Assembly: GCF_003583365.1 (NCBI RefSeq)
Contig: NZ_QXED01000003.1
Span: forward strand, 1 to 64,000
DNA from: Fibrisoma montanum
GTDB taxonomy: Bacteria > Bacteroidota > Bacteroidia > Cytophagales > Spirosomataceae
Length of the DNA stretch: 64,000 bases
Direction: 5' to 3'
The notes under the pieces were generated by a model. It ran no database searches and was not told the DNA's origin. It saw nothing but the letters and a program-made list of their open reading frames with translations. A program made the translations under genes and the position numbers. Of the stretch, positions 8,245 through 16,610 are shown piece after piece; the stretch's first letter is position 1, and every line of letters starts with the position of its first letter.

Positions 8245-9686
8245 GTATCTGGGCCGACCTGTTTACGTACCTGTTTCTGTTGTATACGCTGGTGCTGATG
8301 CTGATCTATTCGGCTTCAGCCATTGCATCGTATCGGGTAATCAGGCAGCACGTAGCGGAAACGTCGTTTGTCGATTACCGACAGATTCTGACGTCGCCCC
8401 TTTCGCCCAAGATTTCCATCATCGCACCGGCCTATAACGAAGCCCTCAACATCGTTGATAACGCCATGTCGTTGCTGGCCCTGGAGTACCCGAATTTTGA
8501 AGTAGTTATCGTCAATGATGGGAGTAAAGACGATACGTTGCAGCGGCTGATCGATGCCTACAAGCTGGAGAAAACCGCCCTGATGATCCAGCAACGGGTC
8601 GAGTGCAAGGAGATTTTGGGGGTCTACAAAGCACAGGATGAGGCCGTTTCGCACCTGACTGTGGTTGATAAACGGAACGGTGGCAAGTCGGATGCGCTGA
8701 ATGCCGGTATCAATGTCTGCTCCGGCAGAATGATTGCCTGTATTGACGTCGACTGCGTGCTGGAGCGGGACGCGCTGTTACGTATGATCAAACCGTTTCT
8801 GGAAGAAACCGATCAGAAAGTGATTGCAACGGGGGGCGTGATTCGCCTGGCCAATGATTGCGTCGTTAGTGACGGCCGGCTGATTCAGGTCAACGTACCC
8901 CGGAACCTGATTGCGCGGGCGCAGGTGCTGGAATACATGCGGGCTTTTCTGCTGAGCCGGGTAGCCTGGGCCAAAGTGAACGGCCTGCTGCTCATTTCGG
9001 GGGCGCTTGGCCTGTTTGACAAACAGACCGTCATTGAAGCCGGGGGCTATTCGCATAAAACCGTAGGCGAAGATATGGAACTGGTCATGCGCATGCGCCG
9101 GATGATGGAGGAGCGCCGTCAGCCCTATGCTGTGCGGTACATACCCGACCCATTGTGCTGGACAGAAGGCCCCTCGGGCTGGCAGATTCTGGGGCGGCAG
9201 CGCAATCGCTGGACGCGTGGCCTGATGGATTGCCTGAAATTTCACCGCAAGGTGTTCTTCAACCCACACTACCGCATCATGGGGCTCGTCAGTTATCCAT
9301 TCTGGTTTTTCTACGAGTGGCTGGCTCCCATTGTCGAGTCATTAGGACTGATTGCCAGTCTGCTGCTCTGGATTCTCGGGGTTATTAATGCGTCCAGTTT
9401 CTGGTTACTGCTGGCTACGGTATATAGCTACGCCGTCTGTCTGTCGTGTTTTGCCATCTGGGTCGACCAGAAAACGTATTTGCAGTACCGTAGTAAACGA
9501 GACCTGGGCCGACTGATATTGATGGCCGTTATCGAGCCGTTTTTTTACCATCCGTTTACCGTCTACAGCAGCATTCGGGGGAATATTGATTACCTGCGGG
9601 GTAAAAAAGGGTGGGGGAGTATGACACGCCAGGGACTAAGCAAACCCGCTCCCGCCCCTCCGACGACGCCAACCCCAACCAACTAG
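8241..9686 (+). CDS. Processive family-2 glycosyltransferase (PgaC/BcsA-like synthase)
   Basis: This 481-residue integral membrane enzyme has an N-terminal helix (about 8-30), a cytoplasmic GT-A domain (about 55-330) and several C-terminal helices (from about 345). The full set of processive-synthase residues is visible: D93 in VNDGS, the D169-x-D171 pair in CIDVD, E277-D278 in VGEDME and the Q320-R-N-R-W324 product-site motif. Such enzymes polymerise a sugar nucleotide and push the chain across the inner membrane, as in poly-N-acetylglucosamine, cellulose and hyaluronan synthases. The polymer cannot be read from the sequence. No PilZ domain is present, so control may come from the receiver and HEAT proteins encoded just upstream. 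Confidence 0.9.
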   Translation: MSIWADLFTYLFLLYTLVLMLIYSASAIASYRVIRQHVAETSFVDYRQILTSPLSPKISIIAPAYNEALNIVDNAMSLLALEYPNFEVVIVNDGSKDDTLQRLIDAYKLEKTALMIQQRVECKEILGVYKAQDEAVSHLTVVDKRNGGKSDALNAGINVCSGRMIACIDVDCVLERDALLRMIKPFLEETDQKVIATGGVIRLANDCVVSDGRLIQVNVPRNLIARAQVLEYMRAFLLSRVAWAKVNGLLLISGALGLFDKQTVIEAGGYSHKTVGEDMELVMRMRRMMEERRQPYAVRYIPDPLCWTEGPSGWQILGRQRNRWTRGLMDCLKFHRKVFFNPHYRIMGLVSYPFWFFYEWLAPIVESLGLIASLLLWILGVINASSFWLLLATVYSYAVCLSCFAIWVDQKTYLQYRSKRDLGRLILMAVIEPFFYHPFTVYSSIRGNIDYLRGKKGWGSMTRQGLSKPAPAPPTTPTPTN

Positions 9687-9713
9687 AAGTGTAATGTATT
9701 AACCGACCGTACC

Positions 9714-10967
9714 GTGAAGATTATCTACCTTATTCTAGTATTCTGCCTGCTGGGTCAGTTCCCTGCCGACGCCCAGACCGATCCTGGCTCCGATGAACTG
9801 TTCAGGCAGGCCAGACAGGCTGCGTTTGACAACAAAGATTATCCCCGGGCCATAGCGCTCTGCCAGCAGGCCTTGCAGAAAAGCCCTGATTATGCCGAGA
9901 TACGTACGTTCATGGGCCGGTTATATACCTGGAGTGATAAACTGCCGGAAGCACGTGAGCAGTTTGCCCTGGTCTTGCAGACGGATTCCACAAATCGGGA
10001 TGCCCTGAGCGCAGCGGCTGATCTGGAGTTCTGGAACGATCGCCCCGACCAGGCGCTGGTGTATTGCAATACGGCCCTTCGTCATTACCCGACCGATAGC
10101 GACCTGCTGCTGAAAAAAGCCCGGGTACTGAACGATCTGAAGTTAACCACAGACGCGTTCGCGGTGGTGAACCAGCTTCTGAAACTTAATCCCGACAACG
10201 CCGATGCCCGCGCACTGGCCGACCGGCTGAAATGGGCCGCCAGCAAAAATTCGGTCATCGTCGGTTACGAATACCTGTATTTTGATAAAAATTACAACGA
10301 CGCGCTGCACGAAAGTCCCTGGCGCATTGCCAGCATCAGCTACAGCCGGTCAACGAAACTGGGGTCCGTTTCGGGCCGAATCAACTACGCGAACCGGTTT
10401 GCTACCACCGGATTTCAGGCCGAATTCGATGCGTATCCACGCATTAGTAATACGTTCTATAGTTACGTGAATGTTGGGCTGTCGGGCGATGAACCGGTGT
10501 TTCCCCGGTTTCGGGCGGGGTTTTCGCTGTACGCCAATCTCCCCAAAAGCTTCGAAGCTGAGGCCGGTTTCCGGTACCTCAGATTCACCGACGAGACCTG
10601 GATTTACACCGTATCGCTGGGGAAGTATTACAAAAACTTCTGGTTCAACTTCCGCACGTACCTGGTGCCGGGCAGCAGCGATATTTCGCAAACCTACATT
10701 GGTACGGTGCGGTACTACTACGGGTCGGCCGACGATTTCGTTGCCGTAGCGGGCGGCACAGGGATTTCGCCGGATGAAGCCCGGAACGTACTGCTGGGTC
10801 AGGATTTGCGGAAGCTGGGATCGCAGCGGGCCAGCGTTGAATTCCGGAAAAGCGTTCGGCGTCGGTGGGTGCCGTCGGTAGTTGCTTCCTGGTTTGCAGA
10901 GGAGCAGAACAGCCGGCCACGCGGCAATCAGTGGGGTATTGACTTTGTACTGCGCTACCGTTTTTAG
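9714..10967 (+). CDS. YaiO-family outer-membrane beta-barrel protein with TPR domain
   Basis: This 417-residue protein starts with GTG and a clear signal peptide (about 1-20, cleavage after the ADA/Q region). Residues about 25-180 form tetratricopeptide repeats (for example around PDYAEIRTFMGRLY and PDNADARALADRL). The remainder (about 185-417) is alternating aromatic beta-strands ending in RYRF, a typical outer-membrane barrel C-terminus. The TPR-plus-barrel design resembles PgaA and BcsC, which guide a polysaccharide through the outer membrane, but the barrel is shorter. It lies 27 bases after the synthase gene. Export of the synthase product is inferred. Confidence 0.82.
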   Translation: MKIIYLILVFCLLGQFPADAQTDPGSDELFRQARQAAFDNKDYPRAIALCQQALQKSPDYAEIRTFMGRLYTWSDKLPEAREQFALVLQTDSTNRDALSAAADLEFWNDRPDQALVYCNTALRHYPTDSDLLLKKARVLNDLKLTTDAFAVVNQLLKLNPDNADARALADRLKWAASKNSVIVGYEYLYFDKNYNDALHESPWRIASISYSRSTKLGSVSGRINYANRFATTGFQAEFDAYPRISNTFYSYVNVGLSGDEPVFPRFRAGFSLYANLPKSFEAEAGFRYLRFTDETWIYTVSLGKYYKNFWFNFRTYLVPGSSDISQTYIGTVRYYYGSADDFVAVAGGTGISPDEARNVLLGQDLRKLGSQRASVEFRKSVRRRWVPSVVASWFAEEQNSRPRGNQWGIDFVLRYRF

Positions 10968-10981
10968 TTTCTTTTGATTTC

Positions 10982-12148
10982 ATGCGTAAACGTAACCGTA
11001 CTTACTTCCTGATCGGGCTGGTGGTATTGCTGCCGTTCTGGATGTGGCTGGCCTGGTATCTGATGCCCAAACGCCAGCTGGTAGCCGCCATTGTCGACAA
11101 AACGGTGCTTCATCCGGATGGGCAGGAGCATATTTCGCTGACGTGGATTCTGAATCACCAGCGCTTCACCAAAACCAAAACCCAGCCTTATGCGATTGAT
11201 CAGGATTACTTCGGCTTTTTCCCGCTGGACAATCAGCAGTACCGGCTCAAAGGGCTGGAACGCTTCTCCGATCAGCAGCTCACGCAACTCAGCCAGGACT
11301 GTGATCTGGCTTATTATACCGATACGTACGGAATATACCGGCAGGAGTGGTTCCAAAGCCAAACCGCCACCGAGCGATCCGGAATCATCTATGGGGGAAT
11401 GAGCCGGAAGGACGTTCATTTTTTACGGCAAATGAAGCAGAATCACAAGCTGGTGATTGCCGAATTCAATGACATCAACTCGCCGACCGATCCGGCCGTT
11501 CGGAATCAGTTTGAGTCTACTTTCGGGGTGCAGTGGACGGGTTGGATCGGTCGTTTTTTCGATTCGCTGGATACGACGGTGAACCAGGAGTTGCCGCGCT
11601 GGCTGGTCAGGAATTACAAACGACAGCATAAGGGGCAGTGGCCGTTCACCAAAGCCGGGATCGTGTACGTATCGGAAAACGACGCGGTGGTTGTGCTGGA
11701 AGAAGACATGCACCTGACCAGGAAGCTGCCGCAAATGCTCGCTACGCCGGTTGGTAAATCAAAATTTGGCTTACCCGAACATATGCGCTACACGTATTGG
11801 TTTGATGTTCTGAGCTACGATCCCCGGATCAATAACGAGGTAGCATCCTATGAAATCTATCCGACAGACGAAGGTCGGCGGGAGCTCAGGCGCTACGGAC
11901 TCCCAACCAGATTTCCGGCCATATTGATGCACGACGGGCCCGATTATGCCTTCTATTACTTTGCCGGTGACTTTTGCGACAATCCCGTGAGTATGTCGTC
12001 GGCTTATTTTCGGGGTATCGAATGGCTGTCACCGTTTGCGTACATGACCGAAGGCCTTACCGAACGGAAAGGTTTTTTCTGGCGGGTGTATCGCCCCATG
12101 ATGACCCAAATTCTGGAAGACTATTATCGGCGCATCCGGGCCAACTAA
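10982..12148 (+). CDS. Membrane-anchored protein of unknown function in the exopolysaccharide operon
   Basis: This 388-residue protein has a basic N-terminus (MRKRNR) and one membrane helix (about 8-28), so the bulk should be periplasmic. It begins 14 bases after the barrel gene and is the last plus-strand gene of the cluster. Segments such as GIIYGGMSRKDVHFL, LVIAEFNDINSPTD and YYFAGDFCDNPV have the strand-turn-helix rhythm of a class-I glutamine-amidotransferase-like Rossmann fold, often found in polysaccharide-linked proteins. No catalytic triad is evident. A role in modification or assembly of the polymer is a guess from position only. Confidence 0.65.
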   Translation: MRKRNRTYFLIGLVVLLPFWMWLAWYLMPKRQLVAAIVDKTVLHPDGQEHISLTWILNHQRFTKTKTQPYAIDQDYFGFFPLDNQQYRLKGLERFSDQQLTQLSQDCDLAYYTDTYGIYRQEWFQSQTATERSGIIYGGMSRKDVHFLRQMKQNHKLVIAEFNDINSPTDPAVRNQFESTFGVQWTGWIGRFFDSLDTTVNQELPRWLVRNYKRQHKGQWPFTKAGIVYVSENDAVVVLEEDMHLTRKLPQMLATPVGKSKFGLPEHMRYTYWFDVLSYDPRINNEVASYEIYPTDEGRRELRRYGLPTRFPAILMHDGPDYAFYYFAGDFCDNPVSMSSAYFRGIEWLSPFAYMTEGLTERKGFFWRVYRPMMTQILEDYYRRIRAN

Positions 12149-12247
12149 ACCACGCAGAAACAACTGACAGGCCGTTCATTACAGAACCGTATTTCGGTAC
12201 GTGACGTAAGTCGTTACTGGTCGGTCAGTCTATACGTACCTTCGGGG

Positions 12248-14326
12248 CTACTTATAGCGGGCCAGTACAGAATCAGGAACCAGTTTAGTGTCGGTGAGGA
12301 ATTTATCGTTCTTTCGCTTGTACTGCTCAAACGTAGCGTTCAGACGGCTCAACTGCCCCGGCTCACTGACCGGCTCAAGATTCATGTTGGGATTGATGCG
12401 GTATAGCGTTTTTTGGTTGAGCATATACGGCCCCATCACGAAGTCACTTAATTCTGCCTTGGTCATCTTCAATGGATAGGCGTGTACGTTCTGGAACTGG
12501 CGGGTTGTGTCAATACCGATGCCCAGCCAGCTGGCTATGGCCGGTGTTTTGAGTTGGTAGTTCTTCCTAAGAAACGCCAGCAGCGTCGGAGCAATGTCGA
12601 AATGAGTCGAGATGGACCGGAACGTAGCCCGGCGCTTCAGTAAGGGCGAGTACACAATGAGCGGTACGTGGTAGCGGTCCAGCTTGGTAGTCATCGGGAT
12701 TTCGGGCATCCGGTGATCCCCTGTAATCAGGAAAATGGTATTGTTGAAGTCTGGGCGGTTGCGGTACGTATCGAAAAACTGTCGTAACGCATCATCCATG
12801 TACAGAATGGACGCAAACTGACCGGTATACTGGCGGTGATCCTGCTTCTGGTCCTCAGTCAGGCCCAGCGTTTCATACCGTTGCTCGGCTTTCTGTAAGT
12901 ACGCCGTCTGCTCGTTGATCTTGAACGGATCGTGGGTAGATACCGTCAGCAGTACCTGGAGTTTGGGCCGCGTATCGCTCGGGTCGTTGACGGCAAAGTA
13001 GTGTCTGAACAGGTCCTTATCGCCATAGCCCCAGGTGAATCCGTTGATACCGGGCATTTTCTGATAGCCGCTGCCAAAGGTTGGTTCATCAAAAATACGG
13101 CTTACACCCTGTTTGCGAAGCAGCCCGTTCATGTTGTCGAACTGGGCGCTTCCTCCATAATAAAAGGCCGGTTGATAGCCGTTTTTCCGGAGGATACCCG
13201 TCAGCGAAAGGTGATCAGGCATCCGACTCCCCAGATCCGAAAAGCCCTGGGTTGCAAACGGTAGCGAACCGAGAATAGAGGGCAGAACAGCAAAGGTACG
13301 TCCGCCTTCGCTCAGGAAGTTTTCCCAGTAAAGGCTACGCTGAGCCAGTGAATCGATAAAAGGGGTAAAGCTGCCGAGGTAGGCATCGGTCCCGGTAAAA
13401 GCTCTCCCAAGTCCTTCGACGATAAGAATAACTACGTGAGGTGGGGTGGGCGACTGGTTGAAAAAGGGGCCGAGTACATCCGGGGTGTCGTCAGCATGCA
13501 GAAACGGATACTGGTTTTCGGCCAGGTAGCTAATCTGTTGGATCTTACTTTCGGTAGTGGTGCTTTCGCCGTAATCGCCGATGTACGCATCCGCGTAAAT
13601 GTCTACGCCCTCATCGACAGGGCCGGAAAAATGCGCGATGGTTGCCTGGGCCAGATAAGCAGGTTTATTAACCACCAGGTTGTTAACATATTCGGTCTTA
13701 AACACCGGCTCCGACAGCCAGGTGCTGGCATTGAAGACTGTGGCTATAACAACCAACCCGATAAATCCGGCCGACCACCGAACGGTTGGTTGAAGCGGGA
13801 AGGATACGAACCGAAAAATGACCAGCACCAGAACAACCAATGCGACTATACCTGCAACGAGACCGGCACTCAGGCCACCGGCGGCACCAACGGTCTGTTG
13901 AATCTCTTCTGGTGAATAGCTATACAGGTCGGCTCCCAGCAATACGGATGTTTTACCAAAGTAGACGATCAGTCCCAACTGAATGAGCATCAGCAGGAGG
14001 CAAAGCAGTACGTAAACGGTTCGGGCCAGTTTGCCGGATAGAAACGATAGCAGAAAGAAAACGACGAACAGAACGAACGAACTTTGTAGAAAATAAATAA
14101 CGTCGATCAGCAGCGAAGACGCGACAACTGTCGGCAGCGACTCCGGTATGCCGTGGCTGACGCTGTTATAAATGAGTTCGCCAATCCGGCAAACAACCAG
14201 GCAGATAAGCCACCCCACCGATAAACCGGCAAACTGCGAAACGACTGTTAGGCGATCGGAAACCGGTTGTGGACCCGAGGTAACGGTGTACTTCACAAAA
14301 AAGCAACGGGTTAAAAAAGAATTCAA
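12248..14326 (-). CDS. LTA synthase-like phosphoglycerol/phosphoethanolamine transferase
   Basis: This 692-residue protein has about five N-terminal membrane helices (within 25-215) and a periplasmic alkaline-phosphatase/sulfatase-type domain (about 300-640). Visible motifs are ILIVEGLGRAF near the first metal site, GGRTFAVLPS with the likely catalytic Thr, STHDPFK, and ITGDHRMPE with the metal-binding Asp-His. Family members move phosphoglycerol or phosphoethanolamine from lipids onto glycolipids, glycans or periplasmic glucans. The gene converges on the exopolysaccharide operon with a 99-base gap, so it could decorate an envelope glycan, though co-regulation is not shown. The true start may be the GTG ten codons downstream (VKYTVT). 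Confidence 0.85.
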   Translation of the reverse strand: MNSFLTRCFFVKYTVTSGPQPVSDRLTVVSQFAGLSVGWLICLVVCRIGELIYNSVSHGIPESLPTVVASSLLIDVIYFLQSSFVLFVVFFLLSFLSGKLARTVYVLLCLLLMLIQLGLIVYFGKTSVLLGADLYSYSPEEIQQTVGAAGGLSAGLVAGIVALVVLVLVIFRFVSFPLQPTVRWSAGFIGLVVIATVFNASTWLSEPVFKTEYVNNLVVNKPAYLAQATIAHFSGPVDEGVDIYADAYIGDYGESTTTESKIQQISYLAENQYPFLHADDTPDVLGPFFNQSPTPPHVVILIVEGLGRAFTGTDAYLGSFTPFIDSLAQRSLYWENFLSEGGRTFAVLPSILGSLPFATQGFSDLGSRMPDHLSLTGILRKNGYQPAFYYGGSAQFDNMNGLLRKQGVSRIFDEPTFGSGYQKMPGINGFTWGYGDKDLFRHYFAVNDPSDTRPKLQVLLTVSTHDPFKINEQTAYLQKAEQRYETLGLTEDQKQDHRQYTGQFASILYMDDALRQFFDTYRNRPDFNNTIFLITGDHRMPEIPMTTKLDRYHVPLIVYSPLLKRRATFRSISTHFDIAPTLLAFLRKNYQLKTPAIASWLGIGIDTTRQFQNVHAYPLKMTKAELSDFVMGPYMLNQKTLYRINPNMNLEPVSEPGQLSRLNATFEQYKRKNDKFLTDTKLVPDSVLARYK

Positions 14327-14626
14327 TTAGTTATGTATTTTAAAATAAAGGTAACAAAAAATGGGTGATTGTTTCAATACGCTTTTGTAGAATGCACATG
14401 AATGAAGGGGTGTCCCTAAAAAGTAGCGGTATAAGAAAGCAAAGCGAACGGTAACCGTTCTACAAAAAGGGAAAGTCGAAGCATGACTTGCTCAACAGCC
14501 TCAACCAGCGCCGAAAGTTTTGTACCGTCGTTAATTAAAGCGCTGCTGTTGACAGAATCCTGCTTTCGCCGTGTCAGGACTCTGTCATACGCTCTCATAC
14601 CTTGCCGAAGCGCAACCGGGTCTGGT
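14327..14626. other. Intergenic region with a 15-base palindrome
   Basis: This 300-base gap lies between two minus-strand genes. It holds an AT-rich block at 14327-14365 that probably carries the promoter of the LTA-synthase-like gene, and an exact palindrome gaacggtaaccgttc at 14446-14460 that could be an operator. Short reading frames here have no recognisable features and are rejected. Confidence 0.5.
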
Positions 14627-16426
14627 TTACTTTGCTACGGTAAAAATAACCGTGCTGCAAACCGTCCCTGCGTCATTGATGAGGCAAATTGGACCGGTGA
14701 TTACGGCCGGAGGAACAACGACCTTAAGCGTATTGCCGACGAGTTCGTACGTAGCGGAGCCGCCCTGCCCGTTGCCGAACAGTATTCCCGTTACGGTATT
14801 CAGGTTTTGACCTGTAATGGTGATTTCCGTTCCGGCTTTACCGGTTTTCGGGCTGAAGTCAATGTTCGATACCGTTCGAAGCACCGTAAACACCTCCGTG
14901 AAGGTATCCTGACCGGTTGCGTTGAATACCCGGATCGGCCCGGTCTGGGCATCGTTGGGTACGGTTACCCACCGTTCAGTGTCATCATTCTTACCCGCAT
15001 CGTCGGCAAAGGTCGCGGCCCCGGCAAAGAAAATCTGGGCGTTAAGCAGGAAGTTCCCTTTAATCACAACGCGGTCGCCGGGTCGGCCCCGGCGTGGACT
15101 GACCTCAGTGATAACCGCCCTCTGCACGACCGTCAGGGCCCGGCCGGACGTACCGCTGCCGGCCCGGTTGCTGACGGTGATTGCTCCGGTGACGGCTTCA
15201 TTCGGGATAAACACGCGAATTTCGGATCCCTCTGTCCGGCTGCTGATCGGGGCCGGCCGGTCGCCGATACGTACCTCAGTGATGCGGAACAGATTCTGGC
15301 CCGTAATGCTCACCTCCTGGCCGCGTACCTGCCGGGAAGGATTGAAGTTGATGTTGCTGGGGGCCTGGTAGTATAGAAACGATCGGGGACTGTTGGCATT
15401 ACCGCCAATACCACTCACCGAAACAATAACCTCACCGGACTGAGGCAGCGTCGGAACGGTTACGTCCAGTTGACCATCGTTTACGATCTGAAACGTGGCC
15501 GATGCGTTGCCAAACAACACACTGGACACGTCGCGGAAATTCTGTCCGGTTAGCGTGATTTTGTCGCCCCGGATACCCTCTGCACTACTAATGGCGGTTA
15601 CAATCGGCGCGGAGGCAATTTGCAGGCTGTCGGCACTGATCGTTGTTAGCCGGTCGAATACCGTTACGCTGACTCGTCCTGAGGTGGCGTTCGCCGGAAT
15701 AACGGTTCGGATTTCGGTGTCCTGCACCCGGGTCTGGTTGCGGTCGGTCAACTGGCCGTTGATGCGCACCACCCCATCGAGGAGGTTCACGCCCTGGATA
15801 ATCAGTTCAGTACCGGCCCGGGCCCGTTTCGGCGAAATACCCGTAATCTGGGGAGTGCCGGCCACCAGAAAATCGCCCGTCAGGCTACCCCCCTGGGTCT
15901 CGACGGTGATGAGCTGCGGGCCACGCGGTACGTTGTTCGGAACAATGACCGTAACCTGCTGCGCCGTACTGTCCCGGATGGTGGCCGTGGCCTGCCCAAA
16001 TCGGACACTTTTTAGCTGATCCAGGAAATCGCCTTTTAACACGACCGATGTACCGGGCAGGCCGTTGGTTGGTGCCACAGTAGTGAGCGTGGGGGCGGGC
16101 TGCAGAATCAGAAAGGGCAACGGATCAGAGGTTCCCTCGGATGTGACGACCCGTACCTGGGTTCGGCCGGTGGTCATACGCGGCACAATGGCTTTGATGG
16201 CCTGTTCCGTACTATTGGTAATCGTGGCCGTCACGAACGTGCCCGAATGGCCAAAACTGACGATGGGTTCCGGCCCGAACTGGTAGCCGGTCAGCGTAAT
16301 CTCCTGTCCGATAAAGCCCTGTCCAGGCAGTGTGCTGGCCAATTCCGGCGGGGAATTTTTGATTCGGCAACCCGAGAAGGTAATAAGCAGGAGAAAGCTA
16401 ATGTAACGGAGTAGGATTGATTTCAT
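14627..16426 (-). CDS. Lipoprotein with seven tandem IPT/TIG domains
   Basis: This 599-residue protein has a lipoprotein signal (hydrophobic stretch, FSGC lipobox, Cys at about 20). The rest is seven immunoglobulin-like IPT/TIG repeats of about 80 residues each. Each repeat contains the signature in which a G-x-x-(G/V) turn precedes a strand ending in a GxxF or GxNL motif, for example LTGYQF, LKGDFL, IQGVNL, LTGQNF, ITGQNL, IKGNFL and ITGQNL. Nothing but repeats follows the signal. Such chains are stiff rods exposed on the cell surface and used in adhesion or glycan binding; SusE/SusF-like glycan binders also use IPT domains. There is no partner SusCD pair nearby. Ligand unknown. Confidence 0.85.
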   Translation of the reverse strand: MKSILLRYISFLLLITFSGCRIKNSPPELASTLPGQGFIGQEITLTGYQFGPEPIVSFGHSGTFVTATITNSTEQAIKAIVPRMTTGRTQVRVVTSEGTSDPLPFLILQPAPTLTTVAPTNGLPGTSVVLKGDFLDQLKSVRFGQATATIRDSTAQQVTVIVPNNVPRGPQLITVETQGGSLTGDFLVAGTPQITGISPKRARAGTELIIQGVNLLDGVVRINGQLTDRNQTRVQDTEIRTVIPANATSGRVSVTVFDRLTTISADSLQIASAPIVTAISSAEGIRGDKITLTGQNFRDVSSVLFGNASATFQIVNDGQLDVTVPTLPQSGEVIVSVSGIGGNANSPRSFLYYQAPSNINFNPSRQVRGQEVSITGQNLFRITEVRIGDRPAPISSRTEGSEIRVFIPNEAVTGAITVSNRAGSGTSGRALTVVQRAVITEVSPRRGRPGDRVVIKGNFLLNAQIFFAGAATFADDAGKNDDTERWVTVPNDAQTGPIRVFNATGQDTFTEVFTVLRTVSNIDFSPKTGKAGTEITITGQNLNTVTGILFGNGQGGSATYELVGNTLKVVVPPAVITGPICLINDAGTVCSTVIFTVAK

Positions 16427-16610
16427 ACACGGCAGAGAACGGCTGCACCCTCGATCAGACTGGTAAAATTAACCATTTTCAGTATCGAAAAACCATTTGT
16501 TCCAAAAGCCTGTTATCCGGATGGTGAATACTATACAGCAAACAGCGTACCATTCAAACGCTTCTTGCTCGCCGGGACGGGTATTCACGTTGTATTATTA
16601 ATTGCTGCCA

